A stretch of DNA of 21,677 nt from a virus, in IMG/VR virus record IMGVR_UViG_3300035701_000338, positions 1 through 21,677 of that record; one strand, written 5' to 3'. Positions 5,301 through 12,793 of the stretch are shown piece after piece (within the stretch, counting starts at the first letter, position 1; each line of letters opens with the position of its first letter). The position numbers and the translations under genes are program-made. The notes below the pieces were generated by a model, which searched no databases, was not told the origin of the DNA, and worked only from the letters and a program-made list of their open reading frames with translations.

Positions 5301-5839
5301 TGAACAGGTTTATTTTCATTGGCATTCTCTGTATCGTGAGTTTTCTCGCATTTCCACTCTCAGATGAACGTACCGAATTGGTAGATCTATCACGAACGGA
5401 ACTCGTTGAACGCAATTTCAATGTAGTCAAAACTATTCGTGAAGAAAAATGTTTGACTCAAGCGATTTACTACGAAGCGGGAAACCAGGGTGAACTGGGT
5501 AAAGAAGCCGTGGCGCTGGTCGTCATGAATCGAGTGGGACAAAAACACAGACCCAATACCGTGTGTGGTGTGATAACCCAGGCTTTGGTAGTTAATGATC
5601 GAAAGATTTGCCAATTCTCATTCTGGTGTGAGAACAAATACAAGCCCAACAAAGAAAAGTGGAACGAATCGCAACAAATCGCACATAGGGTATTGCAATC
5701 TTACTGGAAAGGTGCTATAATGTCACAATATAGCACTGCCGTTTACTATCACGCGGATTATGTGAAGCCGAAGTGGCGAAAGCAGAAGGTCTTCCTTGGA
5801 AAGATCGATAACCATTTATTCTATGGGGAGAAGCCGTGA
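5300..5839 (+). CDS. SleB-type cell wall hydrolase, probable endolysin with signal/anchor sequence
   Basis: ATG 5300, behind AAGGAGG, gives 179 residues. Residues 1-20 are an exportable hydrophobic segment (MNRFIFIGILCIVSFLAFPL). Residues 50-178 are a Hydrolase_2/SleB domain: CLTQAIYYEAGNQG with the likely catalytic E59, then EAVALVVMNRV, TVCGVI and the CQFSFWC segment. The family consists of spore-cortex and cell-wall lytic enzymes. Here it is most likely the phage endolysin, using Sec export (cleaved signal or signal-anchor-release) rather than needing a large-hole holin. A short membrane protein follows with a GTGA overlap. Confidence 0.85.
   Translation: MNRFIFIGILCIVSFLAFPLSDERTELVDLSRTELVERNFNVVKTIREEKCLTQAIYYEAGNQGELGKEAVALVVMNRVGQKHRPNTVCGVITQALVVNDRKICQFSFWCENKYKPNKEKWNESQQIAHRVLQSYWKGAIMSQYSTAVYYHADYVKPKWRKQKVFLGKIDNHLFYGEKP
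5693..5721 (+). promoter_or_regulatory. sigma70-type promoter inside the endolysin gene
   Basis: TTGCAA at 5693-5698 and TATAAT at 5716-5721 are 17 bases apart, with TG one base before the -10 box (extended -10). It would start transcripts near 5728, serving the possible holin and the dsbA-33-59-32 cluster. Coding constraint on the same bases tempers the call. Confidence 0.5.
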
Positions 5840-5955
5840 ACCATGATACGTTCATGAATTGTGTCTACTATGTGATTGTGGCAGTGATGGTGAGTATTAC
5901 GTTTTATTCGGTGTCGAAGTTGGTGCATTTTTTCTTTCAACATTATTCATATTAA
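5836..5955 (+). CDS. 39-residue one-helix membrane protein, possible holin
   Basis: The GTG at 5836 overlaps the endolysin stop (GTGA) and has GGGGAG at a good distance. The product has a single hydrophobic stretch (VYYVIVAVMVSITFYSVSKL) with a short hydrophilic N-terminus and an aromatic C-terminal end. Size, topology and position immediately after the hydrolase suggest a small holin or pinholin, but no sequence family is recognised. A shorter start at ATG 5854 is possible. Confidence 0.6.
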   Translation: MNHDTFMNCVYYVIVAVMVSITFYSVSKLVHFFFQHYSY

Positions 5956-5967
5956 AGGAGTGATATT

Positions 5968-6237
5968 ATGGCCAAGACAGTAGTATTGGTGGAGAATTTG
6001 ACAGAGGAAGAACGGACACGGTTGGTTAAGGCACTGAAGGACACTTCAGACAGCCGCACCCGCGTTGAGGCTGAGGGCGAATACTCACGCGAAGTGGTGA
6101 AGAAGATCGCGGAGGATTTGAAGCTCACGAAGAAGCTGGTGAACAAGATGGCCAAGGTCTACCACAAGCAGAACTTCGAAGAAGAAGTGGCCGAGCATGA
6201 GCAGTTTGAGCAATTGTACAAGATTGCGGTGAAGTGA
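5968..6237 (+). CDS. dsbA: DsbA-like double-stranded DNA-binding protein
   Basis: The product is 89 residues, the same length as T4 DsbA, and its C-terminal half aligns by eye with it: a helix ending in KxxNKMAKVYHKQNFEEEV and a final helix ending EQLYKIAVK, against the T4 LYHKDN and ELYDTV segments. T4 DsbA binds DNA at late promoters and stimulates late transcription. The gene sits two genes upstream of gp33 and in the same order as T4 (dsbA-33-59-32), which strengthens the call. SD AAAGGAG precedes ATG 5968. Confidence 0.82.
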   Translation: MAKTVVLVENLTEEERTRLVKALKDTSDSRTRVEAEGEYSREVVKKIAEDLKLTKKLVNKMAKVYHKQNFEEEVAEHEQFEQLYKIAVK

Positions 6238-6545
6238 TGCCCAAGTCTGAGATTGAACTGGATGATTATGAAGCCGTAAATCTCCTCTCGGTGCTTCGTG
6301 CATCAGGGATCAGTGATTGTTATATGGGAGAACAAATGCCCCAACCCAATCCACTGGAAGTTCTCAATTCTGGCGATTGGATTGGACAGATTATTCGGAA
6401 ATTGGAGAAGCGCCTGGATATGCTTCCCGATCAATCCGTGTCCACATTCCATTCGAAGCACTTTGGAATCATGTGGCCCAATAAATCACCACAGGAATAT
6501 GTGGTGAGTGCATTAGCAAAGGTCCCCCATGCCAACAAAGGATGA
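6237..6545 (+). CDS. unknown protein between dsbA and gene 33
   Basis: ATG 6237 overlaps the dsbA stop by one base (TGATG); a GTG at 6234 is also in frame. The 102-residue product has an acidic N-terminal helix and a middle segment with SGDWIGQIIRKLEKRLDM. I recognise no family. T4 has no gene between dsbA and 33, so this is an insertion in an otherwise conserved order. Its C-terminus overlaps the gp33 start by 17 bases. Confidence 0.7.
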   Translation: MPKSEIELDDYEAVNLLSVLRASGISDCYMGEQMPQPNPLEVLNSGDWIGQIIRKLEKRLDMLPDQSVSTFHSKHFGIMWPNKSPQEYVVSALAKVPHANKG

Positions 6546-6762
6546 GATGCGAATATGGTGCTTATCCTTGCGGGAGTATTGTGCTCACAAAAAGGTTGGG
6601 TTGTGGGAAGGACTTCAATTGTATTGCGAGCAGCTTGGAGTGGAACATGAATCGGCAGCATCCCTGCTTACGGCTGATATCCTTGCTGATCTTGAAATAG
6701 AAGTAGCAGATTTGAATCTCTTGAAAAAGCGGGGTGCGAAATCGGGTCGCTTGCCGATCTAG
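6529..6762 (+). CDS. 33: late transcription coactivator gp33
   Basis: The 77-residue product resembles the conserved C-terminal two thirds of T4 gp33: GLWEGLQLYCEQLGVEHESAA, a second helix, then EVADLNLLKKR, matching the T4 YLEATTAFLEEN segment and its ENLLR end that contacts the RNA polymerase beta-flap. It lacks the T4 N-terminal extension. gp33 links RNA polymerase to the sliding clamp and the gp55 sigma factor for late transcription. Its neighbours dsbA and gene 59 are those of T4, and TATAAATA boxes occur later in the window. Confidence 0.8.
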   Translation: MPTKDEMRIWCLSLREYCAHKKVGLWEGLQLYCEQLGVEHESAASLLTADILADLEIEVADLNLLKKRGAKSGRLPI

Positions 6763-6769
6763 GAGTGAT

Positions 6770-7369
6770 ATGACTGGTTATGATGCGTGTTGTCTCTTTC
6801 GGGCGATGAAGTTGCACTTTGCTCCTGGGAAATATGATTTTTTTAAGTACCAAGGCAAGGCGAGGTGTATTACCTCAGAGGCATTTGAACACCACAGAGA
6901 TAGATGGTCCTTCCGTAAGCTTGCTAAACTCTATCCTACTGATGATGGGTTGAAGTTTTTTCTTGCGGCAAACTTCTTTGAATGTGATGTGAACTGGGTG
7001 AGGGATCTTCTCTCAGAAGAATCAAACCGAGTCTATCTTGAGAAAAGGCGCATTCAAGAATCACTGGAGTATATTGTAACCAGTGATATCGGATATCTCT
7101 TTGAACACGACTTCAAGAGTCTCTTCAAAGTTGTGAATGGTGAGTATCCCCAGGTATTGACTATGACACTCCAGAAGGCTATCCATAAGGAAACTCTGAT
7201 TGTCCTGAATAGCGTGATGGGGTTCTTTCCGGTGTGGGAACGAAAGGTTGCCGATACGATCATTTTTCCAACATTCAAACACAAGTGCATCCGCTACGCT
7301 CCGTTCCTGAATATCGATGTCAAAAAGTTTCGAGAGGCCTTGCTATTGAAGTTGTCCTCAACTAAATAG
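6770..7369 (+). CDS. 59: gp59 helicase loader
   Basis: ATG 6770 follows AGGAGTG; an upstream in-frame ATG at 6734 would overlap gene 33 and is less likely. The 199-residue protein carries the gp59 N-terminal pattern: LFRAMKLHFAPGKYDFFKYQGK, then RDRWSFRKLAKLY and a helix with FFLAANFF, close in spacing to T4 gp59 (217 residues). gp59 loads the gp41 replicative helicase onto gp32-coated forked DNA. Placement directly before gene 32 is as in T4. Confidence 0.82.
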   Translation: MTGYDACCLFRAMKLHFAPGKYDFFKYQGKARCITSEAFEHHRDRWSFRKLAKLYPTDDGLKFFLAANFFECDVNWVRDLLSEESNRVYLEKRRIQESLEYIVTSDIGYLFEHDFKSLFKVVNGEYPQVLTMTLQKAIHKETLIVLNSVMGFFPVWERKVADTIIFPTFKHKCIRYAPFLNIDVKKFREALLLKLSSTK

Positions 7370-7378
7370 TAGTGCCAG

Positions 7379-7426
7379 ATACGCGGTTCCATACGAGGTT
7401 TTATACAATCACATATATTAGGAGGT
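7379..7426 (+). repeat. 12-base periodic segment in the gene 32 leader
   Basis: Four consecutive 12-base units start with ATA: ATACGCGGTTCC, ATACGAGGTTTT, ATACAATCACAT and ATATTAGGAGGT, the last holding the ribosome site. The first two match at 9 of 12 positions. T4 gp32 represses its own mRNA by binding the leader, so a repeated unstructured leader would suit such control, but similarity fades after two units and may be accidental. Confidence 0.3.
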
Positions 7427-7429
7427 TTT

Positions 7430-8344
7430 ATGTCCACTACCCCCATGAGTTTTTCTGCGTTGAAACGGTCTCGCGGCTCCATCGAGCAACTGACCAAAGC
7501 CATCCAATCCGCCTCAGAATCTAGGAAAGATGATGAGCGGTTCTGGCAACCCACGGTCGATAATGCTGGAAATGGTCACGCGGCCATTCGTTTTCTCCCT
7601 GCCCCACCACAAGATGGTGAAGAAGGATTGCCCTGGGTGAGAACATTCTCACATGGGTTCAAGGGTCCAGGTGGTTGGCTGATCGATTTGTGCCCCACCA
7701 CCTTACAGGGAAAGTGTCCAGTCTGTGAAGCGAACAGCAAGCTGTGGGAGACTGGTATCAAGGCGAATAAAGATATCGCCAGTAGCAGAAAGAGAAAGCT
7801 CTACTACACGGCGAATATCTACATCGTCACAGATCCTGCCAATCCTGAGAACAATGGCAAGGTGCGCTTATACAGGTTCGGAAAGAAAATCTTCGATAAG
7901 ATTTATGCGAAGATGCACCCAGAAGAGGGGTTTGGTGAGAAGGCCTATATCCCATTCGATTTGTGGGAAGGTGCCACGTTCCGATTGAGAGCCCGTAAAG
8001 TGAGTGGTCAGAGAAATTATGATGATAGTGATTTCGCCGCGCCCAGTCCCATTTCAACAGATGAGGCGAAGATCGAAGAGATTTGGAAGTCTGAATATGG
8101 ACTCAAGGAATTCTTGAATCCTGAGAATTTCAAGAGCTATGAACAGATCAAGAGTCGATTTGCTTTGGTTGTTGGAAGTGCGGCAGCGGTTTCTACCGCC
8201 GATCAAGCTGGTTCACAGGGATTCTCAGATGCTGATGTTGGGATGACCCCACCGGCAAAGAGTGCAGCAGCAACAGTGTTGCTTCCTGGTGAAGATGACG
8301 CCGATGCGGATTATGACCACTTTAAGAGTCTAGTAGACAGCTAA
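7430..8344 (+). CDS. 32: gp32 single-stranded DNA-binding protein
   Basis: The 304 residues are close to T4 gp32 (301) in length and layout. The N-terminus has a LAST-like basic motif (ALKRSRGS, residues 10-17) for cooperative binding. The zinc subdomain is intact with H75, C88, C96 and C99. The C-terminus ends in the acidic tail (about 285-304, EDDADADYDHF) that recruits replication proteins such as gp59. AGGAGG precedes the start. The gene ends just before a strong bidirectional hairpin. Confidence 0.95.
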   Translation: MSTTPMSFSALKRSRGSIEQLTKAIQSASESRKDDERFWQPTVDNAGNGHAAIRFLPAPPQDGEEGLPWVRTFSHGFKGPGGWLIDLCPTTLQGKCPVCEANSKLWETGIKANKDIASSRKRKLYYTANIYIVTDPANPENNGKVRLYRFGKKIFDKIYAKMHPEEGFGEKAYIPFDLWEGATFRLRARKVSGQRNYDDSDFAAPSPISTDEAKIEEIWKSEYGLKEFLNPENFKSYEQIKSRFALVVGSAAAVSTADQAGSQGFSDADVGMTPPAKSAAATVLLPGEDDADADYDHFKSLVDS

Positions 8345-8364
8345 TCATTCGCTGTCAAGCTACT

Positions 8365-8400
8365 ATAATGCTGTGGAGTCTTCGGGCTTCACAGCATTAT
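8365..8400 (+). terminator. UUCG-capped 16-bp hairpin terminator between convergent genes
   Basis: The 16 bases at 8365-8380 pair with 8385-8400 (two G-T wobbles) around a TTCG tetraloop closed by C-G, an exceptionally stable fold. It is followed on the plus strand by TAGTTTT, a modest U-tract, so it best terminates the gene 32 transcript. The tape-measure gene converges from the right (stop at 8406-8408) and no U-tract is seen in that direction. Confidence 0.85.
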
Positions 8401-8405
8401 TAGTT

Positions 8406-10499
8406 TTAGGATGTAGCAAGGGAGCGATTGACTTGACGAATCCAACTCGTCTCATCTTTGTGTGCGGGAGCCATGCTCTGGTGAATAGTGCTTTGGTTTG
8501 TGGTGATATTTTTTACATTATTATTTACCACATTCGCATTAGTAGCAGGAGCGGCCCCTGTCCCAACTTCTGCATTGCGCTTTCTCTCATTCGCATTCGT
8601 AAGTTGCTCCCCCGTGATTGGCTGTCCAAGTGTCTGATTTTCCTGTGGACTCAACTCCGTGGGTGCTGATGGGAGCCCAACATTAGCCAAATCCGCTGCC
8701 TTATTCGTTATATCCTTCTGCAAGGCATCCATGTTAGGTTCTGGTGGGGTAGTGTCTTGAGCAAGAGTAACGGGAGTGGGAGCCGTATCTTCTTTTTTCG
8801 TTTCACCTGACAACATATCTTTGACGCCCTGTGTGACCATTGGGACCAGGTTCGCCATATGGCTGAATCTGTCTGGATCATTTTCTGGGGTCACCTTTTC
8901 TTCACCCTCTTTCGAATAAATCTCTGAATACACATCACGAATCACGCTGGCCACAAGGAATGGAAGACCAGCAATGGGGACACCACCAAGACCCTCCAAA
9001 ACTGCGCCTGTCATATCACCCTGGGCAAGTTTTTGACTAGCAAAAATTAATCCTGCGGCTACGGATGCGAGACCAAGAGTACCAGTACCAGCAATTTGTG
9101 CAGCGCCCTTCGTGACGATTTTTGGAATCGATTTCTTGAGGATGGCCTTTATGGCACCCTCTGTCAATTCGGGTGCAGCTTTTTTCGCTATTGCTGTGGC
9201 ACCATGTGCTACGGCACCTTTGGCACCATGCTCCATTGCGCCTTTTATAGACTCCAATCCTTCTCCAACCTTCACACCAGTCTCAAGCGCCTTCGCCGCA
9301 TGTGCACCGGTCTTTATGGCTTCTTTGCCACCTGCTTTGGCGAGTTTGGTAGCATCTTCCCCCACTTCAACAGCTTTACCTGCTATTTTTCCACCCAACC
9401 CAAGTGCTTTTAATCCTAGTGGTCCCAACATTTTGAGTCCATCGAGGATCAGTAGAGAGAGTTTGGCTATCGCTGCGCCGATTAATTTGAGTGGGTCTAG
9501 CAATTTTCCCAAGAGTCCACCAAACTTCGCCGCCGCAATACCCAATAGACCAAACCACCCCATGATGGTCTCCATCCAGCTTTTGGTGGGTTTGCCTGTC
9601 ACATCTTTCGTGACTTGGGTGGGCATGTCTCGCTTATGAAACTTATGCTTTTCCAGTTCGGCTTCATCGTGTAAAAATTCAAGATGATCGGCCTGCTTTT
9701 GTGCAAGATCCACCCCCTTTTGCTCAAATCCTTCTATTGTAGTAAGTCGCTTGAGGATCATGCCTAGCGTGGACGCCATTTGCTCCAGGAGACCCGATTG
9801 TCCACCACCCGATGCGGGAGATGGTCCGCCAGTTTCCCCTCCATAGGGAGTGGGCATTCCTTCGGTGGATTCTTCCATGCCTGGGGGAATACCGCCCTGA
9901 AGTCCAGCAGCACCACGGATTGCCTTTTGAGACCGACCCATAAGTCGTCCTGCCAACACGGTGGCTAACTTTGATCCTCCAGTCATTCGATGGACGATGT
10001 TGAGGGGATCGAACTTACGTTTTATCGCACTCTTGATTTGACGAGTCTTAAATCCAATCGCGGCACCGGCAGCACCACCAAGACCACCTCCACCAGCAAG
10101 ATGTTCAGCGGCTACATCGGCCATGGTGTTTTCATGGTGTTGAGTGACGGTGATCTGACTTCTAATATTTTTTAGTGCAGTGAGGATGTCCTTGCGTGTT
10201 TCTTTTCCCAGTTCAACTTTGGGCCCAGCCATTGGAGCCCTGTCTCGTCGCCCAGATTCCTTTGTTGAGGTCTTTCGTTCTTTGGTATTGTCCTTGGTGG
10301 CTTTGGTCTGCTCGTCGCTCGCGTTCTTAATTTTCTTCAACTGATCTTTCATAGAACCGAAATCATTCTGCGTTTCTTTTATGTAGTCCCTAAGATCATC
10401 CTTAGCGGGAGGCCCAGACATTTTTTGCATAGATTTACGCATATCGGCAAACTGGTCGCCCATTTCTTTGACTGTCTTGCTGAGATTATCGTCGGACAT
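8406..10499 (-). CDS. tail tape measure protein (gp29-like position)
   Basis: The 697-residue protein starts with a charged, helical, Lys/Gln-rich region (1-130), continues with Gly/Ala-rich parts and two long hydrophobic stretches (about 305-380 and 463-523), and ends in an Asn-rich tail; this composition is typical of tape measures. It lies directly after the gp26/gp51-like chaperone pair, the place of the tape measure in most tailed phages. At about 0.15 nm per residue it would set a tail near 105 nm, T4-like. I see no sequence match to T4 gp29, so the role is inferred from layout. AAAGG precedes the start, which overlaps the end of the frameshift extension. Confidence 0.72.
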   Translation of the reverse strand: MSDDNLSKTVKEMGDQFADMRKSMQKMSGPPAKDDLRDYIKETQNDFGSMKDQLKKIKNASDEQTKATKDNTKERKTSTKESGRRDRAPMAGPKVELGKETRKDILTALKNIRSQITVTQHHENTMADVAAEHLAGGGGLGGAAGAAIGFKTRQIKSAIKRKFDPLNIVHRMTGGSKLATVLAGRLMGRSQKAIRGAAGLQGGIPPGMEESTEGMPTPYGGETGGPSPASGGGQSGLLEQMASTLGMILKRLTTIEGFEQKGVDLAQKQADHLEFLHDEAELEKHKFHKRDMPTQVTKDVTGKPTKSWMETIMGWFGLLGIAAAKFGGLLGKLLDPLKLIGAAIAKLSLLILDGLKMLGPLGLKALGLGGKIAGKAVEVGEDATKLAKAGGKEAIKTGAHAAKALETGVKVGEGLESIKGAMEHGAKGAVAHGATAIAKKAAPELTEGAIKAILKKSIPKIVTKGAAQIAGTGTLGLASVAAGLIFASQKLAQGDMTGAVLEGLGGVPIAGLPFLVASVIRDVYSEIYSKEGEEKVTPENDPDRFSHMANLVPMVTQGVKDMLSGETKKEDTAPTPVTLAQDTTPPEPNMDALQKDITNKAADLANVGLPSAPTELSPQENQTLGQPITGEQLTNANERKRNAEVGTGAAPATNANVVNNNVKNITTNQSTIHQSMAPAHKDETSWIRQVNRSLATS

Positions 10500-10713
10500 G
10501 TTGGTTCCTTTGTGATGCTATTTCTGCGTTGCGTGTCTTTATACGTTCATTCTCTCGTTCGACTCTCTGTTGCACCAGGGTCAGAAACACCAATCGCTCC
10601 CAAGGCATCATGTTTTCAAGTTCTGAGATCGAGAACTTATGATCCTGGACCAAAGCGAATGTTGTGGTATAGTAGTTCGCTAGGTTATCATGGGCCAGGA
10701 TTAGACGAAAAAA
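10486..10713 (-). CDS. 51: gp51-like tail assembly extension, made by -1 frameshifting from gp26
   Basis: This minus-strand frame opens right after a TAG at 10716-10714 and runs to TAA 10488-10486, overlapping the tape-measure start. From the slip point it adds 73 residues. The segment NYYTTTFALVQDHKFSISEL and the following MMPWERLVFLTLV plus a charged helix are typical of gp51-like or tail-chaperone small proteins next to gp26. The coding character begins 30 residues before the first ATG in frame, so separate initiation would remove part of it. A T TTT TTC heptamer at the junction offers a way in. The fused product would be 319 residues. Confidence 0.75.
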   Translation of the reverse strand, partial: FFRLILAHDNLANYYTTTFALVQDHKFSISELENMMPWERLVFLTLVQQRVERENERIKTRNAEIASQRNQHVRR

Positions 10714-11444
10714 CTATCGAGTCCCTTCACCAGAATGTCTTCCTGCCGATCACACTTCGGGCACTTGAAATGTAATGTGAATTCCACTTTGGGCATGGTA
10801 TCAAAAAAGGCATCCATTTTTGCGACCTGCTCGTGGGTCAGATCATTCACAAAGTCGTTGACTTCAGACACCGGCACGTCCTTTGTCAACACCACTTCAT
10901 TTTTATCATTAATCGACTCAATGCAGTCTACCAGGAAGGCAAAGGCTTCATCAGATGGAAGGTCCTTGCGAGAGATATTACGGAACGCCTTGAAGGTGGG
11001 ATAGCGCAGGGTGATTCCCACATTCTCGGTCAATTGAATATATTTGCTGTGCTCTGGTGCGAACTGTGGTTTAATCTCAAGCAAGTTCACTTGATAGTCA
11101 GAGATCACGTTGCAGGATGCAGTCTCCCCACTTTCAACATTTGCTACGGGATTATTACACTTATAGCGCAGCGTCACTTCTTCTCCGATGCTACGGGCTC
11201 TGAGATTCAAGAATAGAAATTCAATATCAAAGAGTGGCAATTTGTCGATATCAATGCCAGAGATTTCTCCCACACAATTCTCAAGAATTTGTCGTGAGGT
11301 GTTAAGGACCGTGGTGGCATCCTCGGATTGCATCGCCATCATGAGAAGCTTCTCTTCTTTCACGAGAAAGGGTCGGAAGGAGACTTTTAATCCAGAGGGA
11401 CAGACAATATCATAAAGAGGAATCGCAAGTTTCGGAAGTGCCAT
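10701..11444 (-). CDS. 26: gp26 baseplate hub / tail assembly protein
   Basis: The 247-residue protein begins MALPKLAIPLYDIVCPSGLK and continues RPFLVKEEKLLMMAMQS, then DIDKLPLFDIEFLFLNLRA, the hallmark of the T4 gp26 family (Pfam T4_baseplate). In T4, gp26 acts in hub assembly before the tape measure and tube polymerise. Two cysteine pairs, one around residues 130-145 and a CPKC near the end, may bind zinc. An AAGGTG site lies before the ATG. The last codons hold the slippery heptamer, so two products sharing the N-terminus are expected. Confidence 0.88.
   Translation of the reverse strand: MALPKLAIPLYDIVCPSGLKVSFRPFLVKEEKLLMMAMQSEDATTVLNTSRQILENCVGEISGIDIDKLPLFDIEFLFLNLRARSIGEEVTLRYKCNNPVANVESGETASCNVISDYQVNLLEIKPQFAPEHSKYIQLTENVGITLRYPTFKAFRNISRKDLPSDEAFAFLVDCIESINDKNEVVLTKDVPVSEVNDFVNDLTHEQVAKMDAFFDTMPKVEFTLHFKCPKCDRQEDILVKGLDSFFV
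10707..10713 (-). promoter_or_regulatory. candidate -1 ribosomal frameshift site (T TTT TTC)
   Basis: In the gp26 frame the codons read AGT TTT TTC GTC TAA, so the heptamer has the X XXY YYZ phase needed for two-tRNA slippage and the stop follows one codon later. An SD-like AAGGGA lies 8 bases upstream (10727-10722), comparable to the stimulator of dnaX. A 6-bp hairpin (AGCGAA/TTCGCT, 10681-10676 with 10659-10654) lies about 25 bases downstream, farther than usual. P2 uses the related TTTTTTG at its E/E' site. Confidence 0.75.
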
Positions 11445-11459
11445 AATTATTCACCTTTC

Positions 11460-12155
11460 TTAAAATGGATTAATGCCCCTAAGTGCTTTAGCTGCTTTAC
11501 CGAGAATATCTGGTCCAGTCGCGGCCACTGGTGGCTTGGGTGACGCCGAGGTGGAAATGGGTTCCACAGGTTTCGTTGGTTGGGAGATACGATAATATTC
11601 AAATGCCATGGTCACACTCACGCGATGGAAGCCATCTTCTGACCAGGCCAGTGGCATTTGATTGACCGCAGTGGGGAACGCCTGAACGAGATTCCATATT
11701 GCTATAACATCGAGAGTGGCGTCTGTACCAAATCCACCGTTTTCTTTGTCTACGTCCTTTGTTGAGAACATGTCATATTGCACCAACTGCACATCGGTGC
11801 GATAGTAAGAGGGATAATTCAGGAGATTCGTTCTCGATTCAAAAATAGAATCCATCCAGGATTCAAAAAATTGACGAATGAAGAGTTCACGGGTTTCTAG
11901 GAACGTAAGTGTGGTTTCCTGATAACTGGATTCGTAGGGAGTTTTATAAGTCGGCCCATACACCTTCGAATCATTGCTCACCAATTGTCGTCCAGGGAGT
12001 TCAGCCGCTTCGCAGCGTAGGGCCATGGCTCGGTCATGCCCACCAAAAGTTGTAGAAAGCCCTGGCAACAGCGGAATGGCCAATTGGAAATGGCTGGTTT
12101 TGGAGACTCCCCCTCGTCGAAGGCCTGATAGGAATTGTTGATATATGCCACCCAT
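11460..12155 (-). CDS. tail-tube-fold protein, gp54-like tube initiator or gp19-like tube
   Basis: The 231-residue product shows the tube-protein pattern: LRCEAAELPGRQLVSNDSKV near the N-terminus, a strand/helix segment TLTFLETRELFIRQFFESWM, then a strand with IWNLVQAFPTAV and the closing LAWSEDGFHRVSVTMAFEYY. T4 gp54 and gp19 share this fold and the last segment resembles the T4 gp54 end. Position in the gp26/hub cluster favours gp54 (baseplate tube initiator) over the main tube protein, which is normally next to the sheath gene. GGAG precedes the ATG. Confidence 0.7.
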   Translation of the reverse strand: MGGIYQQFLSGLRRGGVSKTSHFQLAIPLLPGLSTTFGGHDRAMALRCEAAELPGRQLVSNDSKVYGPTYKTPYESSYQETTLTFLETRELFIRQFFESWMDSIFESRTNLLNYPSYYRTDVQLVQYDMFSTKDVDKENGGFGTDATLDVIAIWNLVQAFPTAVNQMPLAWSEDGFHRVSVTMAFEYYRISQPTKPVEPISTSASPKPPVAATGPDILGKAAKALRGINPF

Positions 12156-12185
12156 TAGTATTTCTCCTGATGTGCTGATCTGTGA

Positions 12186-12788
12186 TTATTTACCATATTT
12201 GTCCATGGACTGTTTCCAGATTTGTGTCTCTGAAGTTCCAGTTTTGCTAGTCCAGTTCGCAAATGGGAGTGCTGCTGCTACTTCCCATTCAATTGATGGG
12301 ACTTCAATAAATCGTGACTGTACATGTTTTGAGAGATATCGCTTAATACAGGGTGTGCCATAGTGCACCCCCGCGAGTGCCTTGAGAAGCGGATAGCTCA
12401 ATTGCAGTCGCATTCGTTCATCCTGGCGAGACCCCGCAGCAAACATCATCAGTTGTCGCATGAATATGAGCCGATGTTTGGGAGCGATATAGTGCAGGTT
12501 GAGCCCCAGGAATCCATCGGGATACTCTTCTATTGGTACGACCAATGGGAATTTGTCCCAGTATTTTAATTTTTCTTTCGTCTTGGCATCATAGGCGAAG
12601 AAATAGAGTCTACCCAAGACGCTCTGGCTCCGTTGCCTTTCACGATTTTTCAAAATCTCCATTCGGTCATAAGGAGTCGGAATCAACTGATCCATTTTTT
12701 GCAATAGCCAATTTTGACCAAACGCGGTGGTTGGATCGATGTCCTTTTTGGCTAATTGGTTATACTGGCGGGTAATTGTATTATCCAT
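12186..12788 (-). CDS. conserved T4-like virion or assembly protein, unknown role
   Basis: The frame is open to 12854, but the ATG at 12788 follows CATAAATAGGAAC and gives a 200-residue protein beginning MDNTITRQYNQLAK. The middle carries KYWDKFPLVVPIEEYPDGFL with GLNLHYIAPKHR, a strikingly conserved-looking block that I associate with T4-like marine and jumbo phage structural clusters, and later KRYLSKHVQSRFIEV. I cannot tie it to a T4 gene number with confidence; a gp2/gp3-type completion role would fit the position beside gp4. Confidence 0.72.
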   Translation of the reverse strand: MDNTITRQYNQLAKKDIDPTTAFGQNWLLQKMDQLIPTPYDRMEILKNRERQRSQSVLGRLYFFAYDAKTKEKLKYWDKFPLVVPIEEYPDGFLGLNLHYIAPKHRLIFMRQLMMFAAGSRQDERMRLQLSYPLLKALAGVHYGTPCIKRYLSKHVQSRFIEVPSIEWEVAAALPFANWTSKTGTSETQIWKQSMDKYGK

Positions 12789-12793
12789 GTTCC

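Noticed and set aside
8364-8369. TATAAT as a promoter -10 box after gene 32
   Set aside because: It is part of the 16-bp terminator stem and has no -35 box at an acceptable distance.
9112-9639. A 175-codon plus-strand open frame opposite the tape-measure gene
   Set aside because: Its composition (Ala, Pro, Ser, Phe) is the complement of the Gly/Ala/Lys-rich minus-strand gene; it has no ribosome site and no family resemblance.
10425-10775. A 116-codon plus-strand open frame across the gp26/tape-measure junction
   Set aside because: The minus strand codes for the gp51-like extension and the ends of gp26 and the tape measure here; the plus frame is a shadow without a ribosome site.
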